Source: Struthidea cinerea (Eukaryota; Chordata; Aves; Passeriformes; Corcoracidae). From it: a DNA stretch of 64,000 bases. Both the position numbers and the translations under genes were made by a program. Below the pieces are notes generated by a model that worked only from the letters and a program-made list of their open reading frames with translations, had not been told where the DNA came from and searched no databases. Below are positions 1 to 15,100 of the stretch, in pieces; position 1 is the stretch's first letter; each line of letters opens with the position of its first letter. Location: contig VZTI01002652.1 in assembly GCA_013397865.1 (NCBI GenBank), positions 3,734,075-3,798,074 of the forward strand. The letters run 5' to 3'.

Positions 1-3000
1 CATTTCTTTTCCCAAGCAACTGTGAGGTGCTGACCTTCCATAATACAGTGGTACAACGTTCACTGCAAGTGGCACACCCACACCACACATCTAAGCAAGG
101 GGAAGAGAGAGAGAGCACAAAAGTATGCACACTAGAACCATAGAGCAACAAGAAAGAAAAGGCCTCTTGAAGAGGTTATCTGAGGCCAAATGTGCTCAGG
201 TGTCATTCACAAGCAGCTCCTGTCTAGTCAAAGAAAGAAAAGCTGACACTGAACAGCTCAACTGCCAAGATACTCAGGTGGTGGCTTTTTTTTTCTTTTA
301 AACCAAAGCTCATACTTTAAATTCTTCCCCTCTGTATTTTTTCTCTTATCTGGAGGCTGGAGAAGTGACATTTTGAGCACTTTTGATATTTTACTTATCT
401 CAGCTAACAAGTTTTAATAACAAACAAAAATCACCCAGAATCCAAAAACATCTATACAAAGTGTGCTGTTTTCACTTAGATTCTACATCCATGCTCTCCC
501 CCCACAGCGCTTTGATACAGGCAACTCTCCCTAGCAGAATGGAATATGACATGCTCGTATTTCGGCTGATTAGAAGCTTGGAGAATTGTACTGTCAGGAT
601 GCGACTGAAGAGAAATGGACAGTATATGCAGATGTGCTATATTTTCAGATTGAGCACTGAGAAAAATCGTCTTTCCAAGAAGTCCAAAATTTAGCAGTTT
701 GGACTTCTGTAGAACTAAGTGCCAAACAGCAATAGCATCCTTCTGTCAAATTCATAAAAGGCTTCTCTGCATAGCCATGCTTGGTTCCTTCAGGTTTTGT
801 CCTTGGCTTTTCATGCATAAGCAACTCTTTCAGCTTGTTGTTCCTGTTCTCAAGGTTTTCTCTCCAGTGCACTGTATACTAGTCACATACAGAATTGTTA
901 CAGCAAATTTTCACAAAACGGCAGTTTAGGAAAAAAATGGGCAATATCTGGTAATAACTTAAGAATTAAGAAAAAGACAAAACTTAGTAGCTAAGGTTTG
1001 ACCCTGTTTTTATCATACTACCCCATCAGGATTCTTAATTCTCAACTTTGTTCACCACATATTTTCACATATGTTTTCAGCAGAAATATGCTACTGTTAT
1101 GATCTCAGATAGAATGAATATCATGAATATGTCAATGAATTTATAATGATGTGTGGAATATCACACTAATGAACTAGAAGCACACTCCAGAGACACTGAC
1201 TTAAACCAATGACTAGCATGTAAAAGAAAGGACCTTTATTCAACAAAAAACAACTACCCTTCCTACCTCTTGTAATAAAGGATCACTAATCCAAATTTTA
1301 TTAAGCATAGGTAGTGCCAAATCACCCATACTTAGCTTCTAAAATTCAAAGCAGGGCTCAAAGGCGAGGTGAGGTAACTTTGTCAGGAGAATACCGATGC
1401 CCTGTCAAACATGGTGGGAAATCCACTGGCCACCCTTGAGCTGTATATTAATACACTGCACTTAATACAATCCCTAAGAATCATCCCAGTCTGAAGGAGG
1501 AAAACAGAAGTTAGAGGTGAGGTAGAACAACCAGATCCTACTGTACAGGCACACAGAACAGGCAAAAGATGTGGTCAAGCACATGTCCAGTGAGTAACAG
1601 CTAAATACCTTTCTCAGAAGGTAAATTTCACAAGACATGAAAAACTTCAGGGCTCTCCAGAAACATCTCAGAACAGAGAAGTATTGAATCAAATGAGTTC
1701 AATTACTCTCCTCTCAGTCTTTTCCCCTGATCAAGTTAATTACAGTGAATTGTGGTACACACAGACACAGATTCAAGGCAGAGGCAAGCAACTGTATTCT
1801 TTTGAACTCTTAAATCTTAACCCCCACCAAGACATCTGCACATCCAGTCATATATTACAGCTCTTCCTTTTCCTGTCATCCACCCCTCACTAAGCTTGGC
1901 TCCAGGAGAACACAGAAAAGCAATATTTCACTCAGCCCCAGATTATGCATAAGGCATATGTTTCATGGCAAGCATATTCTTGAAATACATATGAAAGGAC
2001 TATTAAAAACTATCAGCTCCTGCTGGTATCTTGTACTTTCATGAAGTAAATTCTGTTTGAATATCTACTTCACACAGATGCATCAAAAAAACCCACAAAA
2101 CAAATAAACAAACAAAAAACCCCTCAACTTCCCCAACAAACCAAACATAATTTTTTTTTTCAGGGACTAATATCCAAAAAGTTTGAACACCGGCAAAAAT
2201 CACCACGACAATTTTACTGAGAGAATGAAGGTGTAAGAAATAAACAATACATCCAGGTATATTATAACATGAGCTGTCAGCTCAAACTGACTCCAAAATA
2301 TCGTCTAAGATTTTTCTTATGAAAAGCGTAGCATCCTGATGCAAGAAGAAACAGAAAAAGGAACTTAACCATATCAAAAACAGAATTCAGGACTCACAGG
2401 CTCATTAATTAAGGGATCTTATTGGAAGACTTATCCAAGATGCCAATATCTCTTTCTGTTCAGACTTTAACTTACCACCTCCCTCCTAAATGGACATTCT
2501 TGTTTAATGGAAGGGCACAACAGGAAGTTTCTACAGATGAAATTACTTCTGATAAAATGCAGGGCTGGAAGACTATACAGCCTAGTTCTAAGGCAGGTCT
2601 TTCAACTGGGTGCAGGTATGACACAATATGACTCTCTCAGCATTTGTGCTCATCCAGAGTCATAACACAGAGGCTGAGGAAAGTCTCCTGCCTTCAGGGG
2701 CTGAGTTGCTTAACTGGCACAATCCAAGAAACTTGATTTCTACCCAAACTCTGTAAATGTGAAGTGAGATGTCTGTTCTGTGGACTGTGTATTGGCTCCA
2801 ATCCTCTCCCACACAGCCTCTTCACACTGGGGAGGAATTGCACATTTCCCAACCTCCCTACCCTTCAATGTTTCCTCTGTTTGCACTTTCTCTCAGTTTT
2901 CCATTTCTTGGTCTTTCCATCTATCCTTTCTCTACTTAAATTCACACCCCACTGTGCATAACTATGATCATACTGGCCTCTCTTCCTTTCTTTTCTCTTC

Positions 3001-6000
3001 TTGCATACCAAATCCTTTTCCTTTCCAGTGCTGCTTGAGTTAGCAGCTGGTTTTTTTCGTTTTGGTTTTTTTGTTGTTGTTGTTGTTTGTTTAGGGTTTT
3101 TTTTTCCTCCTTTTTTCCCCTCCCCTCAGGATTGCACAATACCTCATCCTGGAGTCTGGGTTTCAGTATATCTGCAAAACATCAGATGAATAGCACCTAC
3201 TTCAGAGCCAGCTGAAAAGAAAATACCCTCTTGCATCAGCATAACTACATTGCAGATCATGGAAAGGGAGAAAGCTGACAGAATGGAACCACCCAGCACA
3301 AATAACCACGCCAGGGTTATTTTGGACACGGAAGATGCATGTGAGATGCTGACCAAGGGCTCTGCACTGCACTGGGAGGATTGTTTCTGTGGTCAGGCAG
3401 CTGAATTCGTGTAGTAGGACACAGTCTGCTATAGTAAATTTTTCTGAAGCAGATGGATGTTGTTACTCAACACGGAGACCAGTCTCTCAGAGCGTGGTGA
3501 CAAGCAGTAGCTCATTTTTATTTCAGCCTTAGGTGTGAAAGTCATTTAAACTGCTTAACTGACACAAGACATGGGGTTAATTTTTCTTGGCAGGCAGCCT
3601 TCTTTTTCTACAGTCATCAAATTGTGTACATGGGCTTTGCAGAGATGGTGTGTGTTCAGACACATCAGAATTAGTAGCAGGTTTACACCTGTTAAAATCC
3701 ATCCCCAAAGGCTTGCAGGTTCACAGATACACACAGTCGTTCAAATATTTCTGAGACTCCGTAAGTACATATCTATACATATCTACTATAAACATAAGCA
3801 TATGCTCCCAAAGCTGTGTATGAACAAGTGCAAGATACACAGAAGCTTGGCTGAAAATTTCCAGGCATTGGATAGAAGGAAAACAACCCACCCCAACTCC
3901 AGGAACAGCGCTGCAGCAGTGGCTTCACGGTCAAACCTCCACCTATACCATTTCAATGGAAAATTCCATCAGTTTGCTCTGCAGCTTCCAAAGCAAACAA
4001 TTCTAAAAACATCACAGGAATTGTGTAGGTTATGTTACTACACCTCAAAAATCATAGCAACATCTTAGAGGAATTACTTCATCCTGAAACATTAACTCTG
4101 AATCCTATTATATTTTATAAGCATTCTGTACAGGTTGTATTTGCACTGTATACATTACATCCTCCCTTTCTCAATCTGGATGAAATACTAATCTTGAAAT
4201 TTTAACCTCTAAGGTTGTTCCTTGATACCTCAGCTGCCTTTTTTCACATACATTTGGGTATGTATTTCCTTCCGGGCATCTGAGATGTACTCGTTTTATC
4301 CCTTTGCTCACACAGGACATCCTTTCTTTAAGGGGGTTCTCATGCAGCTAATCCAAGTTCCCTGGAGACATTTAAAGCACTGATAGCATTAAGTAAGGTC
4401 ATTCCAGGCACCTGTTACGAATTTTGAAGCAACCTAATTTAATTAATCATAGACTGAAGTAATTCGGATTTGCTCAGGCAGATTGGCACGCATTTTCTCT
4501 GATTTTCTTGAAACAATTTTGTTTGGACTTCAACAGATTCATAGCACTGCAGTCTGCCACCCTTTTGGCAAAGTACCAACATACTGCAATGCATGACAGG
4601 ATGCAGATTTATTCCCATAAAAACATAACTGAGCTTTTAATTGTCATACAGAAAACAGATACGCAGCACAACATTATTTTTAACACATGCACATGCATTT
4701 TTTAATTTAAAAATCTTATTCAAACTAGGTTATTTCAATATTATTATTAACTAAATAAAAATATCAAAGTGTAAAGCCATTTAACTAAGCTTTCCCTAAT
4801 ATGATGATTATTCCTGAGGGCTATTTCACTATTATCTGCCATTCAACCCAGTTTCCCAAAGCACCGATCCTCTGAAACTGCACAGAAGCCAAAAGAAACT
4901 GCAGATACTGTGTCCTTGGAAAACTAGGCCAGCTGTCTTTCTGCAATTCTTCAGCTTCACCTCCATTTAAGTCTGAGGTACCCTTAAAAGAAATCACAGC
5001 CCATGCTCTCTTCAAATGAATGGTACAGAACCACGGTTGCAATCACACCTGCTCATACAGTACTAATTTAGGCTGCCCTGATAAGCTGGTTTCCTCCAAA
5101 AATACAGGCAAGACCTACTAGAATGAATGAGGTTTACCTGTGCCCTGCTGCTAAGTGACTCTGTGAGACAGCTTTTGTTGAGCAAGCCAGTTCACTGGGG
5201 AAGCTCTGTGCACTGGTACACAATGAAACACGAAGAACAAACACTCAGGACCAGACGAACTAAAAACAGCTGAATGAGATGGACTGTGCAGTACGGCCAG
5301 CATCTCCTTTAGCTGCAGAATGCTTTGGCACCTAACAGCACTTAAATTTAATGGAAAATAGAGACAATTTACTTTGTCTTTTAAACATGTAAGGACTCTC
5401 TCCTTGAAGAAGTCTTCAGGGTAAATGAACATTTCATCTGAAGTTTTGCTATCAGCTCTACCAATGTACAAAATTATTCCCATGAATCCCTCGCTTTGCA
5501 TATTTATGTCTGGCCTGTTGGGCTCAGAAAAAAAACTGGTGGACATCACTCAGTATTTTCCAGTTTAATGAAATCATAATAGTTGTGCTCTTAAATAGAA
5601 TGCTGAAAGTTTAAAAAAGCAGTTTTAATTGAATTGAGCAGAGGGCCACTTGCTGTAAATGAGTCAGTCTGTGAAGTCTGCTCATTTTGACAGCTGTAGA
5701 ACCATACTAAACACCTGGGAAAGATAAGTTACATCATAATGACTAACAATATATTTAAAATTACAATAAGATCACTGCTGTGTCTCCTTTATTTATATAA
5801 TCAATTTATTATATCATTTCTAAAGTATTGTCTGGATAGATTAACTGGGTAGCTTGGGTTTGCTGTCTGCACTATAATATTGCTGGTTAAAACAAGTACC
5901 TTAACAAGTGCCTTCACTTAGTGAAGGGGCAGTGCAAGAAACAACCTCACCCACTTTCAATGTATCTGCATTTATTTTATCATGATATTATCTTACTATT

Positions 6001-7333
6001 TCTGTATTGCACGTACTTCTAGGCTTTCATGCCCATTGGTCTACTGAGCATGTCAGGTATCTTCTTTCACTTCACTGATTTCAGAGGAAGATTTAGTGGA
6101 TAGCAGTGGTTTAGCAGACTTAGTAGAAGATGAACAAAAATGGTTGATCTTAGAAGAACTTAACGTTAGGTTTCCTCTTCTCAATTTCATATTTTTAAGA
6201 TATAAAATAACAGCTTTAACAATTTTCTTTAAAAAATTTGCTCCTGAGATGGAAACTTGAGAAAGAGTAAAACTGACTGGACTTCAAAAAACAGTACACA
6301 TATAGGCAAATGAGTGTTTAATTTGGCGTCTCAAAACATTAACTATATGTTGTGTATGAGAAAATAACTGCTTTAGAAAGAAGTATAGGTTTCATATAAA
6401 GGTAACTCCCAGAAAGGAAAAGCCTGTACAATTAACTCAATGTCAAATCCTACAAGCCAAGAGCTTACATCCTTCAACACCAATTTGAAGAACACAGACT
6501 ACCAAAGCATATTCTGTCTTTAGGGGGTTAACCTGCACAGGGCAGCCATTATCAAATACATCACAAGAAAGGGGTGAGTACCTCCTGAACCTAGAAAAGG
6601 ACCCTTACAGAAAATTTCTGCTGTCTTTGGAAATAAACTGAACCTTCAGCCAAGCAATTCTCTCCCATAATTGTAAATAAACATGAAAGATTGGCAGCAA
6701 CAGAACTGTGAAATATTAGTAATTCCACATTAAGAAATCGGCAAAAAGATAACTCAATATTTTGGTTTTGGACATCTCTGAAGTCAGGCACACAAGCGCT
6801 CTTCTGTCTACCCCTCCCAAACAGTTCCTGTTAATTTGTTTCAGCCAGCATTGCTGGCTTCTGACAAGAGAAAAACTGACTAATGAGACAAGTGTTCCTT
6901 ACCAGAGCCAGATTTGGATCTAGACTGAAACTTGAGATGCAAAGAAAAGCCAGAGCAGCTTTGTCACAACCGTTCATATAACCTTCTATTTTCATACAAG
7001 AAACAGAGTGACATGAAGACCAGCACCAAAATACATCTTGCAACCTCAAATCTACTTGTTGAGGAAGACAAGATATCCTCACTTTTCCTTACAGAGAAAT
7101 GGCCATCATCCATCAATAACAACTCACATACAAAGAACAGCATAAAACAGAAACCACGTCTGACCGGTTTCACTGGCTGTGAAGCCAAACACAGAGATTG
7201 CAAAACAGCTTAAACTCTGGTCATTTCAGTCACTTTGAAATCTCAGCATGAAAAAAAAAAAGTATGTTCAATCTTAATTAAGATTAATCTGTAATCCTCA
7301 ATCCACAGGGGCTTTATAAACAGAGACAGAGAT
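1..7333. other. Gene-free, intron-like sequence
   Basis: The sequence is AT-rich with stops in all frames. Open frames are short and have no recognisable protein similarity. The longest in the window, 165 codons at 3571-4068 on the plus strand, has no domain I can identify. Apart from the T-rich tract near 3.1 kb, I see no repeat, RNA gene or convincing exon. Confidence 0.75.
3051..3125. repeat. T-rich low-complexity tract with a short TTG microsatellite
   Basis: Runs of T are broken by single G or C bases. TTG repeats occupy about 3071-3090, and a T/C-rich stretch follows. The open frames crossing it are composition artefacts. Confidence 0.9.
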
Positions 7334-7866
7334 GTGATCATCCTAATCTATTCCGTGCTTGTCAGGCTGCACCCACAGTACTGTGTACAGTTTTAGTCCC
7401 TACAAACCAAGAAAGATGTGTTCAGAGTGGAGAGGTCCAAAGAAGGCCCTTAATGGTGATCAAAGGGCCAGAGAACCTGCCCTTTGAGGAAAGACTGAAG
7501 GAGTTGGACTTTTCTCCCTGGAAAAGAGAAGGCTTAGGTGAGAACTCATAACAGAATTTCAGTACTTAAAGGACAGTCACAAAGAGGATGGAGGCTCTCT
7601 CTCCATGAGGATCCACATGAGGAAGACAAGGTGTGAGCAGTACACTGGGAGATCTTTCATCTTGACATGAGAAAAAATTACAGTGAGATGAGAATTCACT
7701 GCAGCAACCTCCCCAGGAATATGATGGAACCCTCATCGCTGGAGGATTTCAAGATGTGAACAAGCTGCCAGATAATCTCATTGTGACTCCCCTTCCCAGG
7801 AAAGCTTGACTCAGACAGTCTTTCAAGGTCCCTTCCAACCTGGGCTGTTCTCCGATACCGTGATTA
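7334..7866 (+). mobile_element. Old CR1 LINE fragment
   Basis: The segment carries recognisable CR1 reverse-transcriptase-end landmarks in order: GTGATCATCC near the left, AGTACTGTGTACAGTTTTAG, GGAAAGACTGAAGGAGTTGG, and a right end reading AAGGTCCCTTCCAACCTGGG before a degraded terminal repeat. It is heavily mutated and interrupted by stops, so it is an old, inactive, 5'-truncated copy on the plus strand. Boundaries are approximate. Confidence 0.88.
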
Positions 7867-9042
7867 ACCAGTTTAGCAAGAACATGTTTGATAAAGGTTA
7901 TGAGTATGCATATATAAGCTGATGATACCAAAAGACATTAAAAAAAAAATCAATATAGTGACAAAAATGTGTCACAAGAATGTTAAATTAACATAACACG
8001 ATTCTATCAGAGAATTTAGCTCTTGTTCACCCCTTTTCAAAACAGCCATTGAAATTATGCTATGATTTCCACAACTTTGCTTGTGCAGTGTTTGTTAAGC
8101 AAGTTCCAGATCACAGACACTATACATAGCACAGTCCAAAGATCAACAGCTTTGTCTAGTAATAGATAGACCTATATATACAATTCTAGAGCATAAAACT
8201 AACATTAAGAAACCTCATTAAATCTATACTCATGAAATCAATCTACAAAGAAAAGTGGCCATCTATACTGCTAACAGCCGCTTGCCAAAATCCCTGCAGA
8301 CTATGTGAAATGAGTTCATTCTTTGTAGAGAATTCTGACAGATGGAAAAGCCACTGTTCTTATTACTAAATGACCACAACTCAAAATACTGTGACTTAAA
8401 ATACTCAAGATATAAAAATTCCAAGAGCGATTCAGTTAAGAGGCTTTTAAAATACCTGCATTGCTCCATGTATTCTCTGAAGCTGCAGTGTGAAAGTGAC
8501 ATAGAAAATCCACTTCTGTATTCAAATAAAATTATTATATAATATCAGGGTTTGGAAAGGTGAATATGAAATAATTTCATGTCTTCAGATGCTGAGACAT
8601 GAGGGGAAACAAAAAAGAACCCCCCTATAATTTGTCAGGTTCTCTCATATAATATTGGCAAGAAAGTGCTTTTGCATTATAACTAGCTGCGATAGCACTT
8701 AGCATCAGATGTTCTGTGCTCCTCTTCCTCAGAGAAAGCATTTTTTGTAGCAGAAAAGACAGTAATACTCACCTGGAAATGGCCTTATTACCATTTTGCA
8801 TAGGACTTGTGTCTTATTATAGTATGTATTCCTTAGTTTTACAAACAGAAGTTCAAAACCCAAACCTTTATTCATCCTGTACCTCCCAGTTTTGTGTTGT
8901 CTATCCAGAAGAAATTTAGCTCACCGAAATAAAGCTATTTTCAGTTTTTAGTATATTCCATTACTCTGACACATTCTTTCCTCTTCCCTACCCTACTTCA
9001 CGTGAACTTTATTATTGCAGTATCAGCTACTGTTTTACTTAA

Positions 9043-9116
9043 ATCATCTCCTCTCTGTTACATGTTAACATAAAGCAACATCATATCATTTCCTCTCTGT
9101 TACACGTTAAGATAAA
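9043..9116 (+). repeat. Two-copy tandem duplication, 42-base period
   Basis: A 32-base unit at 9043-9074 (beginning ATCATCTCCTCTCTGTTACA) recurs at 9085-9116 with three mismatches by eye. The two starts lie 42 bases apart. The likely source is a small local duplication that has since diverged slightly. No gene is attached to it. Confidence 0.85.
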
Positions 9117-12100
9117 AAGACCATAATAAATTCTCAGCCAACTCTCCAAGCAGTCTACACCTGGTTTAAACCCTTTTCTGTGCAGTTGAGTGCTAGCAGC
9201 ACTAGTACTTAAGCAAGGGGAAAAAAAAAAGGCATTAAAAAAAATTGGTGCTAAATGATAATGGCTCAAGAAATGAGAGAGCAGCTCATTAATACAAGAA
9301 TTTACCTTAAAACATAGACATAGCTTCCTGCTCAGACATCTTCAAGAATTGAATCCAGTGGATGTTGCTAAGACTGTTTCAAAGATCTCTTCTCAGTAAC
9401 ATATAAGAGGTCAAGCGTTAACTTGTCAATATTGTTAAAATAGAGCTTTAATGCTGGTCACAATAGATGCAAATTTTATATAGAAGCCTCTACATATTAT
9501 CATTAATCTTACTTGACCTGAAACAAAAAAAAACCCTGTAAAAATGCAAGTCCTATTTCCCTTTTATACCTTCTGAGTTTGTTGTGCTATTTTTTTGTTC
9601 CTTGCCTGTGCAAAGCAGAGGTCATGCTTACGCACGCTTAACCACCTTGCTGAAGAGAACACTAATGTGCAAGTTACCAAGAGCAGATTTATTTACATAA
9701 TTTAGAACCATATCAAATAAAGCAAAATTCCCAAAACTTATTTTACTTTATATATATATATATAATTAAGTAGTTTCTGAGATTTTTTTCTTATTTTTAT
9801 TAAGAACAAAATACTTTACGCTTTAACAAAATTTCCCCTCATCCTGATTGACTTGAGGATCTTTCCATCAGAAAAGGAAAGAAAAAAAGAGGTAAACGCT
9901 ATTTAAAGCTCTGGTCCTCCTTGTTAGTTAGAAGTTTGGGAATCAGAGCTGCTTTTGCTTCATAAAGTAGTTGCAGAATGAAAATCCTGCTCATCTAACA
10001 TCAAAATTTTCAAAGGAGTAAGGGTAAAATATTTAAGAAAGTTTTCCCTTAATAGCCACTGGCAAAAATCTTAATTATGCTGAAACTGTGAGATCTATTT
10101 TGTCTTATTTTTTCTATCATGAGTCTTCATTCTGAAACAGATACAGTTGTTTGAAAAATTCCAATTACATTATCCCTTAGTGCCTCTTGATCTTATGCAG
10201 ATTGCTCTCATAGTTAACATTTACAAGAGAGCAACAACCTCTTCATCTATAAAACATCCAAGTTTTAACAACGTTACGTATGAAGGTGAAGTTCACTATG
10301 TCACATGGGAACTGAAAATCAGGATGTATCTTAGTAGTAGCTACATGAAATTCTGCATACTTGCTTTTATGTCTGGATTTACAGAAGCTGTGACAATTTT
10401 AAAATCAGTTAATGATCTGGCACAAAAGATCATTCCCTGAGATGATTCTGCAGCCCTACTATCCCAAAAGAACAGCTACCTCCCCAGGTACATGTACTCA
10501 CAGACAGGAAAAAACTTATTCTGCCTTACAAGCCACACCAGGAGTGCCACAGTGAGAAACAGCCTGGTTTTTACATCAGTAAGACCAGACTCCTTCTTCC
10601 CCCATCCTTGTCAAACTCCAGCTTCTTTGAGAATTTCTATCAGCCAAGTGTAAGGATGCTTATTGTAATTCTGGATGACTTCCAAGTCATAAGATTTGAG
10701 AAACAAATAATTTAATACAGATGAACTGCTTTTCAGTCTTGTCTAAATTATACTGTTACTTTGTTTTCATTGATTCTACACCCATGCAAATTAAAATACA
10801 TACTGAAGGTTTAGAGAGTGAACAAAATCTTAAAATTTTGGTTTTTAACTCTACACTACTTTCCTTTCTCCTTGACTGGAGACAAACAGAACTGTCCCGC
10901 AAACTCATCAATCGAGTTTAGAAACCATTAACTCAACCTACAAGGTCATCAAGATAAGAATAAAATCAATAGGATTGTCCTTCAGAGCTGTTTTCAGAAA
11001 TGGCTTAGAAGCCTCCACAGCATAGTCTTGCGTACTGTCTCATTTTTAGTCAAATATTTACCCTGGTTGCAGTGCAACTTCTGGTTTGCTTTGCAAGCTG
11101 TCAGTGTTCTGGTTTTGACCATAGCACCACTTTTTGCATCTGGTGGGGCCGCACTGCTCTACAGCTGTGCTTAGTGTACGTAACATCCCAATCAAGCCTG
11201 GTAATGCACAGCTTGCTGAAGAGAATGGGAAAATAATGCTCAAATAATGGAAGACAGCATCTGGATATTATAATTATGACCAACCATCAAGCCAGAATGA
11301 AAATCTACATTAGGGTTGTTGTTAACTCATTAAATAGAAGTGCAGAAATTAACTCTCTTGGCCTGCAGCCAACAATGACCCCTCTTGAGCAGCCCTACTG
11401 CACAGCCTGAAGCAAGGCCTGCACTCTGAACACACCAAAACTTGCTGCATGAACCAGTGGTAGGAGAACTCTCATCACTAGACAATGACAAGCCCTAGCA
11501 TAGCTCATGTTTAGATGTTGAACTTTGAAGGCTCTTTGCAAAGCAGTCCCTCCACGCCCCTGTCAATCATTCTGCCACTAAAAGCGAGCATCAACTCATT
11601 TTCTCACAAGCAGATCACGCCGTATGCCACCCGTGACATGGGAAATTTCTGTCTGCTGGCCACCCCATCATAAACCTTTTAATGGATTATTTTAAAGAAA
11701 CTCTCACCTCACAGTAGCTAGGTGGATGGTTCATGAGGTCAAATATTAATCTATTAGAACTGCACAGTTTTTGAAAAAGCAACAGTGGTATGTATCTAGG
11801 CTATATAAACATCAGTTATTTTCTACATAATCTTTTTTATTTTGGCCTATACCCATGTTCCTTCCCTATGCCTGGGATCCCACACTTCCTGAGCCTGGTT
11901 TTACAGCACACTGTAAATCAGTACTGTCTTGTATCCTCTACCACAACACAACTCTGACTGCCAAAATGGCACACAACATTTTTAACAGGATGCTAAAGTT
12001 AACTGCCATGAATATAAGATACCAAAACTAAAAATTTGGAAAAAAGAGGAAAATTGAAAAATTTAACAGAAACAGACAGATGTATGAACTTTGCATTATT

Positions 12101-15100
12101 TAACTCAAAGTTGTTTGTTGATTTTTTTTACCGAGGATTCCTTCTACCCTTTCCCATCCCTAGCACATAACCTGTAATAAGGTTGTGCCTTCTTAACTCA
12201 ATCTCATTTACTTAAGTGCTTGTAAAAGGATTCAGAAAATGTGCTACACAACATATATTAATCATCTTTGGAAAGCCATATGCCTAACAAAGCATATCAA
12301 TGAAATCACATTGTATACATTCCTATATAAACAAAATGTAGTAAAAACAACAGTTGTGTTTTATGCAGGGAGAAACTGATTTTCAACACTAACAACTGCA
12401 AGGGGAAAAAATCCCCCCCAACATATTTGGACACCACAGAAATTGTATAAAAATATTATGTTTTCCCTATTGATACTTGTACCTCAAACACAGATGATAA
12501 TTGAGTAGATCAGTAATATACAGTACTTTTATCTCCTTTTAGTAACCTTTTTTTTTTTTAGTAGTCTCTTAGCTCCCCTCTGGTTAATATGGATTTGTGT
12601 CTTGTAGATTTTTTAGGAATAAGAGCAAAGACAGTTTTGAAATGCTATGAATTTTAATCAGCCACATATTAGCTGACTACATTAATAGTACAGAAATAAT
12701 TATGTATGTTTCATATCAATCATAAAGCCACCAAATTTTCATTAATGTAATGAAATGCTCCCCAAAAACTTGCACCCAGCATTGTAAGGATTCAAAGCCT
12801 TATAAGTGTTCCTGGTTCAAAGAAATGGGGGAAAAAACTGTGACGCTAAGAAATGTATAGTTTCAATAACTGCAAATGCTATTTATTGATAAAGGATGAC
12901 TAGACAGTATTCTAGAAAGTGTGCAAATACAGTTTCTCACACTGTAGATTTTGCTGTCTTTGTGTAGGTGCAATGCTACACACTTCACTCACATCAATCC
13001 AGAGCAAACACAATACCTGTTATTTCAATAAAAATATGCAAACTTCAGTACTGAAGTTCCATTCTTTCCTTTGAAATTATTCAGTACAATAAGATTGGAT
13101 ACAGCTAGGATAGATAAAGCTTTGTATTTAGAAGCCAATTACGTGATAAAAGCTAAAAGTTTTATCACCGCATTTCAAAATTGGAATGTAAGTAAAGAAA
13201 AGGGAAAATATTGCCTGGAGTATGAGTATACTGACAATACATTTAGACACACTTACACAATTCAAGTTGTATTATATATTAAAAATCATAGATCTTCTAC
13301 ATTCCTATAGAAAGTCCGTCTACTACTTTAGCCTTTATCTATTTAAGCAACTGTGGTAAATAAAAATAAATAGGATCTAGAAACCTATTAACTCCATCAA
13401 CTATGTAGACCTTAATCACATTTATACCTCTTCATATTGTTGTTGATGGGAGCAAGTTTCAATAATATTGCTTTGTCGGAGCATTACTTAAAAAAACATA
13501 AGCAGTCTATCAAAGAAACACACACAAACACTCAGAAATCAAGAGAATTAGCAAACTGATGTGGGTGCTCCAATCTGAACCAAATCTACGCCAATTCCAA
13601 GCAGTCTACAAGCATGACACATTGAACACACTGAATTTTCCACATCTTACTGAGAATTTGCTGATGAAAGCTGGAACACCACACTTTGCTCACAGAATTT
13701 GCTTCAATGTTTAACCTTGCTCTGATGTAGAACCCCACTGATACCAGTGGAGAAGCTCCAGAGCACAAGACATTGCACTGGTTTTACTGTCATTGACTCA
13801 GTGAAGAGAAAAAACCACAGTTAATCGCAAATCTTCAAGATAGTTATTTAAAAACTTAAATTCTCAAGTGCTCTGTTGGATTGCAAACGCAACACCTTGC
13901 CAGAATAAATCCTTGCTGAAACCCGAATGTACGCCACTGTCTTTAAGGATTAAGCTGTGGCATAAGATGAACTATCACACAAATTTACCTTGAGTTTTCC
14001 TGGTTTTGCTAAATTTAATATCCATGTTGTTGATATGAATCTTCAAAAGGTTTTCAGTGAATATCGAAGCACAGCTTTTAGAAGGAAAATGCAAATAAGC
14101 GCATTGCATGTTAACGGGTGAAGCCCAAAAAACTCAGGAGTTTTTAAGCACACATCGTAAGCCAACATACCCTGTAGCATCACATCTATCAGATAAGATC
14201 ATATTCGTGTCTGCTGTAGTCTATCACAAATTAATATATCTATTGATCCAAAATTCAGAACCCAGTTCAACCATAACATCTAATTTCACATTATACAGGT
14301 TTATGCCAATTTAATGTTCATACACTAAAAAATAACTTAATGTATTCTATGTGTGTTTGAAAACAATCCAGGCTGGCTAAAAGTAGAAGTTTCAAACTCA
14401 TCAAGTCAACTCTTTGCTGACTACCATCTTGAACAGGGAAATTGGGAACACATTTCTAGAGTCAAAACTATTCCAAGACTCTACTGGATAAAACAAGTGA
14501 ACCACAGACATCTTCCCAGAGGTGTGCTCACTAGAAAGCAGCTTGGCAACAGACAGTTTTACAGACCTCTCAGAAATCTCAGAGGCTGAAATGCAAGAGT
14601 CTAGATGTGGGCATGATGATTTGCAAGTCCACCTTAGAGAGACAGAATTTAGAAACTCATGAACAATGGCAGTTTGTTCTTGTGCAAACACTCAGCTGTG
14701 CACAATACTTTAATGCAGTACGGTAAATGGAGAGACTCAGCTTGAGTCTCATGAAGGGGCAGCTTGATCGCAGCTACGTTGAAATATGTGATCACAGATC
14801 TAATTTTACAAGTGGTATAATCAGTCACTAAGTTGAGAGGATAACTGAGGGACAGTGAATATCTGAAGGCAAGTATATGGGACATGTTGAAAATACAAAC
14901 AAGTTCTGCAAACAGGAGTAGCTTCCCTTTAATAAAGTCAGAATGGTGGTGCTGCCTATAAAGGGACTAAGTACCAGCACAGTGTGCCTGCTGATCGTGT
15001 GCACACCCTGAAACAGACTCTGCTGGGCTAAGCTTAATGACACACCAGAGGAAACACTTGAGAAACAGACAGCAACACCTGGCTGGGAAGCAAATTGACC

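Noticed and set aside
3571..4068. Longest open frame in the window (165 codons, plus strand)
   Set aside because: It has no recognisable domain, AT-rich codon use like the surrounding intron, and no supporting splice or promoter signals. A frame of this length is expected by chance in 64 kb read in six frames.
4320..4440. Possible old CR1 fragment (CCCTGGAGACATTTAAAGCA)
   Set aside because: Only one short segment looks CR1-like and no diagnostic 3' end follows, so it is too weak to call.
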